From Blakeslea trispora (taxonomy: Eukaryota; Mucoromycota; Mucoromycetes; Mucorales; Choanephoraceae), in assembly GCA_025331445.1 (NCBI GenBank), contig JAIWNE010000026.1:186001-250000 (forward strand): a stretch of 64,000 nucleotides of DNA. The letters are read 5' to 3'. A program made the position numbers and the translations under genes. The notes beneath the pieces are model-generated. The model did no database searches and was not told the origin of the DNA. It saw only the letters and a program-made list of their open reading frames with translations. This document shows, piece after piece, positions 25,618-36,531 of the stretch; within the stretch, counting starts at the first letter, position 1, and every line of letters starts with the position of its first letter.

Positions 25618-26232
25618 AAAAAGAATTTAATTATTTTTTGTACAAATTCAAAACACACACACATATATCCTCTTTATTAAAACAAAGAAAGGAAGAGGAG
25701 ATCAACCAAATACTTTTAAACAGCAAAGGACTTTTTCTTTTCTTTAGTATTATTGTTATGAAAAAGAGAGATGATTCAAATGGGATGCACTTGATAAATG
25801 TGTGGGGTTGGAGGAAGAAGGTTTTCTGAATTGACTTTCAAAAAAAAACTATATCTGAGAAAATGGCATGGATTCAAAGAAAAAAAACAACAGGCCTTCT
25901 CCTTCATGCATTAGCGTCAGTCTAGACTTGTCGAATTTGACCCAAAAGAAAGGAAGCACGCGAGATTCATTCGTCTAAGCTGAGAGACGCGATTCTGTAT
26001 ACAATGAGGATAGTATCATGGCACTATTCTCAAGATTAATTGGAATCCAGTCTCAAGAACTTTCAGATCAGGCATGAAACAAGTTAATCTGGAAAACATT
26101 TACATACTCTTTCTCTCTCTCTCTGTTCGCAGTCTGTAAGTATTCTAGACAATCAATTATTGAAGAATAAAGTGGATTGACATGGATAGGTTTTATACCC
26201 TATCACCAAACCAAATGCTTTATTTTTTTGCC

Positions 26233-26407
26233 TACAATAGTCGCTTTATTTGCGAGTGTTCACATTCTTGAAAAATGTACTTTTATATTATATACTCTTA
26301 AATTGAATGACAAGTAAGCGTTCGAAGTGATATAAGTCAAGGGATTGCTACTCTTGTATTGAGAACACGCTTATATCAAACAACTCTTAAATCGAGCAAC
26401 TACTGTA
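26233..26407 (-). mobile_element. MITE-like element, copy A (175 bp)
   Basis: The left end begins TACAATAGTCGCTTTATT. The right end, read on the minus strand, begins TACAGTAGTTGCTCGATTTA. TA at both ends could be the target duplication. On the minus strand its whole length aligns with copy B at 32028-32189, sharing among others GTTTGATATAA, CAAGAGTAGYAATCC, TTGACTTRTATC and AAGAGTATATAATATAA. It has no coding capacity. The CAGTAG terminus and TA target suggest a Tc1/mariner/pogo-type transposase in trans (inference). Confidence 0.75.
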
Positions 26408-28083
26408 AAGACTTGTTTTCTCTCTCATTTGTGTTGATGATCTACAGTCTCTATATAACAAGAATGAATGAGAACAAAAACATCTATTAGAAGTATATTG
26501 ATGAAATTTTCTTCTGGAAGCATGTAGACAGATGTATACATCCCTTCTCCCCCCCCCTGCCTTACCAATTACATGATAGAAAGGAGAACAACAACAGCAA
26601 CCGTATCCTAATGAAATGGTAAAAAAAAAACCGATAGCATCTTACCCTCCAATAATGCCTTGAGAAAAAAAAGTTAGGGAACGTTAGAAAGTAAAATATT
26701 ATAAACTCTTTGTACTTGAAACATAGACACTAGTTATATTTCATATCAGCAAAAGCCAGATTTGCCAACTACATTGATGGCAATTTGGTTACCCATTCAT
26801 AGGTAACATTTCCAAATGCCATAAAATTATTCATAAAATTCTTGTCATTGGTAATTGAAGCATGCACAATGTAGTTTTCATAACCGTTCACTACTCTGCC
26901 TAGATCGTTCCCTGTCTTTTTTTTTGAGTGCGTATCTGTATACTGATTACAAACAAAGGATTTTGGCATTATCAAATACTCAGATAACAAGCTTTGTCTG
27001 CTTGCTAGATCAAAATATATAGAAAATTAGTATTAAACACTGGATGTTGTATATGAATTAAACTTACAGAACAGTGAGAGATTTTTTAGGCCTCACACCA
27101 TGCAAGTATCTAACACCGCAGCGGTAGCCACGGAGGAGAGTTGATATAAGAAAAAAAAAGAACCCCCAAAGAGACTTGTTGATGTTGTTATTGTTGCTGA
27201 TGCAGGAGCAAACTCAGCTACGATTGGAAATAAGCAAGGCACAAACAGACAGACAAGACAAGCAAGAAGCAGATAAGCAAGGATCAGACAGATGGGAGCA
27301 AGAACGGCAAGCAACAAGAAGACCTGTTTCCATACAGTGATATACACTTTTCTATAAATAAATGATGGCTTATCGACTGAACAGAACTACAAAAGGTCAC
27401 AATACCATCTGAATGGGTATTGCCTTCAAAGGTAGGAAGGGATCACTACCAGGCTACCATAGTAAGAGGGGCGCAACCTTTATTTGCCATCAGAATCAAT
27501 CAGGAAAAAAAACTAAAGATTCCAATAGCAAAAAAACTTGTATCTTCTATGTATTTTTCAATTCCTTTGTTCAATGTATCTAGTCAATCCATCCCATTTT
27601 TTTTTATCATGCATGATATTTTATGATTATGCAAGCATTTGTGCTTACAGTTCAATATATCTAGCCAGAACTGTTTATGCTGCTACTTTTGTTCTTCACA
27701 AGAAAAGGTATGCTTAAATACGACTTTTGAAACTACATTGGATGTATAACATCTTGAAAAGATAATAAAGATGAAGGTTAATGATGTTCTATACTTAGTT
27801 ATGACGTTGTAACTGTATTAGCACTCTAAATTCATTGTAGATATTAAAAAAAAACTGTCTGCTTGGCACAACCTTTTTATCGTTCGTCCTAGCAGAGACA
27901 TCTGTAACAATGTTCTTGTGGTATCTTGTATAAAAAAGAACTAGCTAATGAGTTGTTTAATAAACGTGATGATTTGAAGCCATTTTTAGTCACTGATCCA
28001 ATCAAACCCTGGTCGTCCATTGAAGAAGAGTCTCTCTCTCTTTAAAGCAGTTTAAGGGAATCATTAGTCAAAAAACTCATAGC

Positions 28084-28890
28084 CAAAACATCATCGATAT
28101 CCTGGAAACTCTGCCAGCCAACTCTCAAATTGTCTCACAATCATTTTTGCCTGTTCTCGCATCATATCCAAACGAATACATTTTCGCGAATAACAACATC
28201 CCATTACAATTGCACAAAAAACCCCTTATTCGTCGTTCTTGCGTTCCTCGTTTTTGTATTATTGATGGCAGAATTCACCAAACTTGGCGTCAAGGAATCG
28301 ATCCGATGGATGTTTGGAGACAAAATGTCAACCTTGACCAGTGTTATTTCAGATACCAACATCTTCTTCCTTTTCATGGCATGATGCTTACTGATGGTGT
28401 CAGCGTAGTGATTTTTGAAGACATTTGAACGTGGTAAATATAGCAAACAACAGGCCAAAAAAGTGATCTATGAACCAGCACCCTACATCCATACGCTCAC
28501 TCGTAGCCAACAAGAAGTCTTGGTTGGCAGGTGTGTTTCGATTGATCCTGGTCGCTGCTGCTACCGTACCTGATGAATTCCCAAATGATAATGAACAGCC
28601 ACTTTATCGAAAATTCCGTTTTTGTTCATACATTTATAAGCAAATAGCGAATGCGACATTAATCCGAGAATTATCTGCTCAGTTTGATGCTAATGCTGTT
28701 TTTGTCATTGGTAACTGAAGTACTGCAAACGTAGGATGTCAAAAGTCTATTCGTGGTGCTGGCATTCGCCGCTTGTTGCAGAAGAATGGGTTTCAAGTGT
28801 CTTTGATCGATGAATTTAGAACCAGTATTACCTGTCCTAACTCCTTCGCACCTACTCTTCAAACATTCTATAGGTGCCCCCCACCCTCTT
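28084..28890 (+). pseudogene. decayed Fanzor1 (TnpB-like RNA-guided nuclease) gene
   Basis: Successive frames read like the C-terminal half of eukaryotic TnpB/Fanzor proteins. They show a TDGVSVVIF strand (28393-28419), RGKYSKQQAKKVIYE (28430 on), the first RuvC motif VGRCVSIDPGRCC (about 28526-28565), FRFCSYIYKQ...ATLIRELSAQF, VFVIGN followed by TGA where the family has Trp, then SIRGAGIRRLLQKNGF and LIDEFRTSITCPN. The gene is broken: a frameshift near 28420-28430, stops TGATGA soon after the first RuvC motif, the TGA at 28716-28718, and loss of the zinc-ribbon Cys (CPNS instead of CPxC). No N-terminal half is clear upstream. This is family recognition by motif order; I have not aligned it. 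Confidence 0.72.
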
Positions 28891-28950
28891 CCATACCGCT
28901 CATTTACTGTTTAAGCAATACTCATTCTAGAGATACATGTATTTTTTTTT

Positions 28951-28980
28951 GCTTTTTGCTTTTTGCTTTTTGCTTTTTGC
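28951..28980. repeat. GCTTTTT tandem repeat
   Basis: Four 7-bp GCTTTTT units in tandem plus a partial unit, just after the end of the Fanzor relic. A simple-sequence expansion with no evident function. Confidence 0.8.
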
Positions 28981-29911
28981 ATCATTCGAATGCAAGATAT
29001 GACTGCAAGGTTATAGGATATTTCTGTAACTGGCATTTTGTGCTAAAAAAAAATGAGAAGAGTGTACATACTGGACTGCTTTGCCGAGCTAGTATACTAG
29101 ATAATAAGCAGTCAAAAAAGACAAGTTGGTCAAAGCGGCATAGTTTTATGTAGATTTAAAAAACGAACAAGCAATAAGGATGACAGTTTGGGATACTTGG
29201 AACATCAGCACTTGCGCTGAACTTTTTCTTGTTGATTTTTGCTCCAAACAACTCATGTCCCAAAAATTACTGGAAATAGTTGGTCAAAGTACCAAAATAT
29301 AAAAAGTGTTGTCCAAAGAAAAAAACGAACGACATATACTGTAGTTGAAAAGTGATTGGAGCTAGCTATCAAACTCATACAAAAAGGTCACTTAAGAATC
29401 GTATAACACTATATCAAGCACTAAGGTGGTAGCACCCAGTACGCTCGCCGCGCACAAAGCATTCATTGAATGTTTCTTTAATTGATTAAATCGAGACTGC
29501 TATTTAAGTTTTTAATTTTAGGAACAAGAAAAGACCTTTTTGCCTGGTCGAAAGTCCGATAAAAAAGAAATTTAAAGATGCGACTATTTTATATATTTTT
29601 CAAAAAAAAAAAAGTTAATATGGAAAGTGTAACTGTATCCTCTTTTTTTTTTTTATATCTTTCCTCTTTCTCTTCTTTTTTTTTTTCTTCTTCTTTTCTT
29701 TTCCTCTTGCTTTATCGTTGTTCTATTTTTACTTGAATAATTAATACAACAATATTTATAATTTAACTTTTTTTTTGAAAAAAAAAAAAATCTTTTTCTT
29801 AATTCTTTACAAAAAAAAACCCCATTGTTTCCGTGTTGAAGTAAAAGAGCGTTTTTCTCCTGTAAAACAAAAAAAAAGCACACTTTCTCTCTTTTTTTTC
29901 TCTCTCTCTCT

Positions 29912-29944
<33 letters not shown>

Positions 29945-29991
29945 ATTTCCCTTCCCCTTACTTTCCCAATACATTCCTTTGATGCTTTTTG

Positions 29992-31447
29992 ATGAACCCA
30001 GTAACTCTCCTTCTTTTTCTGGTCACCGTTATAACCAATGTTACCTTTGCACAAGGTAAAATAAAATGACAATAAATTCAATAAAACACTCACTCACTTT
30101 CTCTTTCTTCTTCTTCTTTTTTTTTTGTTTTGTTTCCATAGAGATCAACAATGAGTCAATGACAGCAGGTAATATATATCACCAAGATACCCCGACAGAC
30201 CATCTATTTTTGTTTTTTTTTTATTTACTAAAATAATGTTTTGCGTCGATCTTTTTCCTTTATTTTGGTGTACAGATGTATTACAAACTCATTCTTTTAG
30301 ACCAACTACTACCCTAGATGCCTGTCATAGAAACTCAACCTCAGCATGCACCACTTCTAAGCACACAAAGACAACTGGGTCTGCACTCCCTTCCTTTTAT
30401 ATCGTCACTCGCTCATCCTGTTGGAAAAAGACAGAACCAACTTTTCTTTCCAAAGTTTACTCAGAATATACTATCCTTAAACCAACTGTTACTGTGGTAA
30501 CTACTTGTACAACAAAGACCATCACAAAGACCCGCTCTCATTCTAGACCAACAGCCACAAGCACTAGCTCTAGTGCTCTTCTTGGTGGCATCCCAGCTAC
30601 AATCACTGGCAATCAGAAACAGACTGCCAGTTATTCCTCTGTTACTTCAACGCCTACTATCATCATCACTAGTACTGCTACTCCAACTATGACTAGTGGC
30701 AACCAAGACCGTCAGCACTCAAACAGTGCCTTGAGCCCAAGTCACACAAGTACTTCCAGCAATCAAAACTCAGACGCTCAGTCAAACAACAATCAGAATG
30801 ACAACAATGACACTGACAATGATAAAGATAACGATACAGACAACAACAATGATGGCGATGAAGACAATGACAGTGATGGCGATGACGATGAAGATGACAA
30901 TGATAATGATAATGGTGATGACGACGACGACGATGCTAGTATTGACCAAGATACAGCTGCAACACCTACAACCAATACAGGTATCACTCAGAGTACCAGT
31001 ACAAATCCTATTTTCGAAACAACCAACACTCTTGATGGCAACAACAATGTTTTCAGCAACCCAGAATTGATTGCTCAAAACGACAATAGCCACAAAGCAT
31101 TAGGTATTGGCCTTGGTGTGGGTATTGGTTGTATAGCTGCACTTGGTTTAGCTGGATTGCTGATTTACAACCGTCGTAAGAAAAATAAACCAATGGAAGA
31201 AAACTTCGATACAAGCGAAGTACCTGCCACTCGTTGGCGACCTCAGAGTTTTATGGGTGTGGTCTCTTCAGTGATAGCCAAATTACCTCGATCACCATCA
31301 CAACGAAGCAAAGCCTCTACAGACTTATTAGGCGTTACTGCAGAAACAGGAACGGCCTCAGGTCCTGGAGCAGAAGGCCAACATTACTCATCACCTACTG
31401 CTGTTATCTCCCATGGAGGCGATGCAGATTCTTCCAGACAGTACTAA
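29992..31447 (+). CDS. mucin-like single-pass membrane protein (putative surface sensor)
   Basis: Three exons (29992-30055, 30142-30168, 30276-31447) give 420 aa. Exon 1 encodes a clear signal peptide (MNPVTLLLFLVTVITNVTFA). The outer region is Ser/Thr-rich, with a Cys-bearing segment (DACHRNSTSACTTSK, RSSCWKK, VVTTCTTKT) and then a very acidic Asp/Asn run of about 55 residues (about 199-255). One transmembrane helix follows near 305-327 (LGIGLGVGIGCIAALGLAGL), then a basic stop-transfer RRKKNK and a ~95-residue Ser-rich cytoplasmic tail. This is the architecture of fungal Wsc/Mid2/Msb2-type sensors, but no WSC domain or specific orthologue is recognisable. The start at 29992 is chosen for the signal peptide; an out-of-frame ATG lies 9 bp upstream. 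Confidence 0.82.
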
Positions 31448-32027
31448 CAAAATTACAAAAAAGGGACTCTATTTTTATTTTATAAAATAAAAAATTAATT
31501 TCTCTTTTTTGTGATATTAAACTTTTATTGTCGTGTTTATTTTATTAATCTCTGATATTGTCATTTTTTAAACAAAAATGTCATTGTTATCTCTTTTATT
31601 TTGCATAAAATAACTATTGATTTGACAGACTATCTATTTCAAGAAAGGTGCATATTTTTATGATTGTTTTCTGACAAGTGTAAACTTTACCATGACATCT
31701 GACATTTTTCAGTTACGTGCATTTGATTGGCCCGACTGTTGCTAAATTGGTTCTTTTTTTTTCTAATAAAGCTATTTGTTTTTGACTTGGTTACCAAAAT
31801 GGCTATTGTATGATTTTCGGAAATCAATTACAGGAAATTCTTTGCACACTTGAAAATCCAGATTTGCATAAAAGAATACGATGACATAGCCTCCAAACTA
31901 CCTGTTGAATGACCATATAATCTTGCAACAGAAAAAAAAAGCTTTTTATTTGGACAAGTTAATTGCTTTACATATAATGATGACGAGGCTTTAGATGGTC
32001 TGTTGAGCGATTTATAAACTGCTTGTA

Positions 32028-32189
32028 TACACAGTAGTCGCTCGATTTAAGAATGTTTGATATAACAGCACACCCAATAGAAGAGTAGTAATCCTTTGAC
32101 TTGTATCGCTTTAAAGCGCTAAAATTCCATTCAATTCAAGAGTATATAATATAAGAGCATGGACACTTTTGAATAAAGCGACTATTGTA
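32028..32189 (+). mobile_element. MITE-like element, copy B (162 bp)
   Basis: Starts TACACAGTAGTCGCTCGATT and ends GAATAAAGCGACTATTGTA, the terminal inverted repeats of the family, with TA at both ends. It is in the opposite orientation to copy A (26233-26407). It shares most of that copy's interior, including the AT-rich AAGAGTATATAATATAA block before the right end. Two extra bases (CA) after the left TA and a few small gaps show divergence. Non-coding. Confidence 0.75.
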
Positions 32190-35126
32190 CAATTCTTTCA
32201 TCATCAAATACTATTTGATTTCAAAGCCTTTGTATGTCTTTACTGTCATTCATGTCACAAATACTCTAGTTTTATTTTTAGTTATATCTTATTTGGATAG
32301 AAACAAGATAAAAAGACTGCTCGAGCAATTGTTGAAAGAGCCTAATAAAACTGAATCGCTTTTTTTTTTAAAGTAAAAAAAAAAGGGAAAGAAAAACTAT
32401 TGGAATCCAAGTGTTTGGTAAATTACAAAGAACCAAGCATGGTATTTTGATAGCTTTCAAGAGAAAGATTTGAATGTTAAAGTACATATATATGTGTGTG
32501 TGTGCACTAATCTAAGAATAAGTAACTCAAAATGCTTCTTTATCCTGCAGATACTTTGCTCTGTGGCAACTCATTTTTTGTATTTACTCTTTCTTTTCTT
32601 TGTAATTATTTTAGGCGAAATTAGATAATTATTTTAGCCTCATCTTTAATGCTTATGAATTATTTCATTTAATAAAGTAAAAATTGAGCTAGCCACCAAA
32701 GATGTTATTGCATGCTATCCAACACAAGCAGTCTTGATGTCTTTAGGTGAAACAAGAAAAAAGACTCAAAACTTGAATTATGTGATGTAAGGGGGAAAAA
32801 AAGGGAGGAAAGAGAGAATAAGATGCAATAAACTTCATGGTTTATATAAATCGAAAATTAACTTTTTGTCCATTTACGCTAAAGGAGGTGTCAAGAGAAA
32901 ACGAGCTAACAGTTATTTCCAAAGGGTATTGTTATTGCCTTTTCGATAAAGAGAGAGAGAGACTAGAAAGCAACCATCTTGTATTTAAATTGGTTTCTTA
33001 CAGTTTTCATAAAAAGGGCTTTGTTGTCATCATTATTTTTTTTATTACTTTTCTTCTCACTAGGGATTTTAAAGGGAAACGGTACTCTTGCGTATTTATC
33101 GTATTCAATAGAAATAATACATTGCAGCCATGTCTCCTGATTTGATCAAAAAGATAAACATCTTTCTTGAAGTGTGTACTATGCCACTACTCTAAAAAAA
33201 AACAGGCGGGCAAAGGCCTGAAAGAAAGGTGAGATTACAATGATATTTAGTGAATTTATGTTTAAGAAATTGTCTTTTGATGCGAGAAAGAACAATCTCA
33301 ACTAAAGACATTATAGCTACTGCTTATCATATGTCCATGCCAGTAAGAGTTCAGCGACCTGCCAGAGAAATTCAACAGATTTTTGAATTATTAAATCATC
33401 TATAGTTACCAGGTAAATGTATAAGAAAACGTCAATAATGAAACACATGGTTATTTCTAGCACAAAAGGTATCATCGTCAATAAGTTGCAACGATTTCTA
33501 TAAAGAGAGCAAAGAGAATTGAAATGGATAGTGGGTTGCCCCTTTTCCCTTTTTATTTAATATAGTTTCTTGCAGTCATTAAGGGCATCGACTCAACCAA
33601 ACTGCTTCAATCTTCAAGAAAGCTAGTTTAACACCAAAACCTTCTTTAAACGTGTCTGGTAATAATCAGGTCAAAAAGAGGTGTTCCTATAAGCTGTTTA
33701 TTTTCATTGGATTCAAATCAGAGGATTGTGCAGGCCAAGGAAAGAGCCACGACAGCCCAATTGTCTCGCCAATTTCTGGATCGCAAATGAATCATAAACG
33801 GGTTACGCCATCTTCCATAGTTACAAGTTCTCTACAAGTATCATAAGATTTGAAAAAGAGGACACCTGCAAACAGCTTTTTATAGCCCATATGATAAATC
33901 GTTTCAGACTGACATTTCAGGCAATTGGAGCATCAAGTTTGGTTCAAAAGATTCTGTTGTCGTTCTTTCTTTCTGTACGTTTATTGTATTTTCTGTACCT
34001 TCCAGAATCTTTCTTGCGGTCGGTGCTTCTCGCACTTCTCTTCTTTCTGAGAACAGAATATGCAGTGTTCAAACTGATGTCTTGGAGGATTCACCGCTCT
34101 TTATGATTTCATCCCCATTTTCGAATATTCTAGTAAAATTAACATTTTTTTTTGTCTGTCGTCATTCAGATGCTCTCAAGAGGTCATTTGGAATATGTGC
34201 ATGTATCGTGATAAATGTTTATTGTATCATCATGCTGAAATCTCATGAGCGGAAATTCAAAAATCTGTAAAGTTTTTGGGATGTTACCTACATCAATGAA
34301 AAATGTTGACTGGAAATAGAAATTATCTGGTGTAACCTGTATCACTATAGGATTAATTATGGTCCTTACTGCTATTCCAACCCCGAATTTACTTACCATT
34401 TTCTGTCATTAAATAGGTCTTGACCATGGAAGCGAGAGAGGGATTATTTGGAAGGACAGTGCTTTAGAGCCACTTTTAGATGCACTTTGTTATGCTTCCT
34501 TGTTCTACTCTTTTCAAAAAATGTATAGTGTTGGATAACTACATTGACAAGTTCTGGTATCTGTTGAATTCTGGATAGACAGAACAGGCCTTTGCCAACT
34601 TATCAAGACAGCCTCAGGGAAATGAAAGGTTGTGTTAATAGATCGAGAAGTGGAGATGATGGCAGAGAGCAAATACGTTATTTGAACTCAATGGCTGAAA
34701 ATAAAGAAAATATTTCTGACATAGAATGTTTGCTATCGTAAACTCAATAGCAATCTGTTTAACAAGGCAAATGAAAGGAAATCAGTGTATTGAATGCAAT
34801 CACATGACTGTATGATGAAAAGACCTCTCCTCCTTTGTTTTCTCTTTCTTTAAGTCCAAGATTCCTTGTAAGTGTTGATGTAGGTCTGTTTAGTAAAATA
34901 AAACAAAAAAGGGCCTACAGACCTTTGTCTCAATCTATCTTTCTGCCTTTTTTTTTCATTCATAATCCTTATTTGTTTTTTGATAATAAAAAAAAAAGAG
35001 AGAGAGAAACAAATGCTTTTTCATTTTATCTGATTTTATAATTGAATACGAGTCACCCTCTTGAGGGAATAGCTTACCCAAGTTTTTTTTTACTTCAAAA
35101 TCTCTCTTTTGACATTCAAAAACCGC

Positions 35127-35130
<4 letters not shown>

Positions 35131-35170
<40 letters not shown>
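35131..35170. repeat. T40 homopolymer
   Basis: Forty consecutive T on the + strand. On the minus strand it is an A run about 150 bp after the fasciclin gene's stop. Length may be affected by sequencing error. Confidence 0.8.
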
Positions 35171-35174
<4 letters not shown>

Positions 35175-35323
35175 AGCCGCTTCTTTTTAAATCTTCTGCT
35201 CTCTCTGCGACATTAGAAAAGCTGTGTATTGAATGACATAAATTACTGTTATTAAAGTATTGAATAGAAAAGACAGAAAAAAAAGAAAAGGAGGAGGGGG
35301 GTATCTATTAAGAAATTCTAATG

Positions 35324-36531
35324 TTACATAACAAAAAATAAGCATAGGATTGCTAAAGTATAAACGAGGTTGTAGCTTCTATTTGTGATACCAGATGCTT
35401 CAGACCGATTAAGCGAGGTACTACTGCGACTGCTTCCACTGTTTTGATCACTTGCAAATACGTCTGATGAGTTTGAAGACTCAGTACTATTCTTCTTTTG
35501 GTCAATGACACTATCGGCAAAAAAGACAGTATCAATTAAATGTATCACACCTGCTGTAGTGATGATATCCTTTTCGACAACAAGTGCTACATCATTTACT
35601 ACCAAGCTATTCTTCTTGAGCTGGATAGTAACATCGCTACCCTTATAGCTTGTGGGTAGAGTAACAGGTTTGCCTGTTGCCAATTGATCTGAGAAGTGAA
35701 TGCCTTCCAACGAAAGGTAGTACAAGTCATGTACAAGGCTACCAAGTGGAATAGAAGTGCCATTAGCATCGTCCCAGGCCTTATTGTTCGGTACTAAAAT
35801 AGTTCTGTTTGATTCAGAGACAACACCTGAAACATTCAATGCTTTTAGAAGTTCTTCCATGTATTGGGCTTCCGGCAATGCGGATATTGTATCCAACGGG
35901 CTTTGAGCAGGCTGCAGAAAATGTGATACAATTTGAACGATACCTGGAAAAAGAAATTAGAAAACTTTTTTCTGTAAAAAAAAAAAGTGCACTTTACCAT
36001 TCTTGCAATAGATATCACTAATCTGAATAAATCCTTTTGTTGAGCCTGAAAAAACTTCAAGCGAATTGTTTTCTACTTTATAATCAGGTGTGAGATGGGG
36101 TCCAACAGACAGCATATTCCCGGTAAGTGTTGAATATGTCTTTCTGTTGCTTTTGAAGGATTGAGCTTGATGACTTCCGTTGACAATGAAGGACATGAAA
36201 TAATCCATTGTGATGTCTGGACGAGAGAGATTGAGTTGACCAGAAGTGATAGAGGCATTGATACTGGACTCAGTGGGCAAAAACAAAGTGATGTTTTCTT
36301 TCTTATCAAGCAAATCGGTAAGTGGATCCAAAGATGACAATTGAATTGATTTGTGTAATAACTAGACAGAAAAAAAAAAGATTAAATTTTGTTTCTTTTT
36401 GGTAGAATTTTTTTTTTTTTTACAGGAGAAATTGAGGCCAATGATTCATAGATTGTACGATCTTTAAAGTAAACTTGAGCCAAGGCTAAATCGAACAAAA
36501 GATAAAACCAAACCCAAATCCATTTATTCAT
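35324..36531 (-). CDS. fasciclin (FAS1) domain protein, secreted, probably GPI-anchored
   Basis: Three exons (36531-36424, 36361-35998, 35943-35324) give 363 aa. The signal peptide MNKWIWVWFYLLFDLALAQ starts at the chosen ATG. Two FAS1 domains follow: residues ~22-157 (TLFLPTESSINAS, KGFIQISDIYCKNG) and ~159-300 (RTILVPNNKAWDDA, DIITTAGVIHLIDTVFF). The second keeps the H2-type GVIHLID box better than the first. A Ser/Asn-rich linker and a hydrophobic end (NLVYTLAILCLFFVM) with small residues before it look like a GPI-attachment signal. FAS1 proteins act in cell-wall or surface adhesion; the ligand here is unknown. Confidence 0.9.

Larger units (their letters stand above)
25618..29991. other. 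accessory-like, gene-poor region (4.4 kb)
   Basis: AT-rich DNA with no intact gene. It contains one complete mini-element (26233-26407), a decayed Fanzor1 gene (28084-28890), a GCTTTTT repeat (28951-28980) and long pyrimidine tracts (29885-29944) in front of the next gene. Open frames at 26769-26990 (-) and 27093-27347 (-) have no recognisable family. Confidence 0.55.
31448..35323. other. gene-poor region (3.9 kb)
   Basis: AT-rich DNA with mini-element copy B (32028-32189), a stretch at about 33580-34110 that weakly resembles a decayed Tc1-like transposase, and a 40-base T run (35131-35170). I could not assemble a gene. Confidence 0.5.

Noticed and set aside
26769..27347. Two minus-strand frames in gene-poor DNA
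   Set aside because: No recognisable family and no exons joining them; not annotated as genes.
29653..30093. 146-codon Lys-rich frame on the minus strand
   Set aside because: Made by T/CT tracts read backwards; overlaps the signal-peptide exon of the mucin-like gene.
30782..31093. Hydrophobic Ile/Val-rich frame on the minus strand resembling a membrane protein
   Set aside because: Antisense of the Asp/Asn-rich run (GAY/AAY codons read as Ile/Val); no independent support.
35131..35170. A40 on the minus strand as evidence that the fasciclin gene is a retrocopy
   Set aside because: The gene keeps two introns, so it is not a processed copy; the run is simple sequence.
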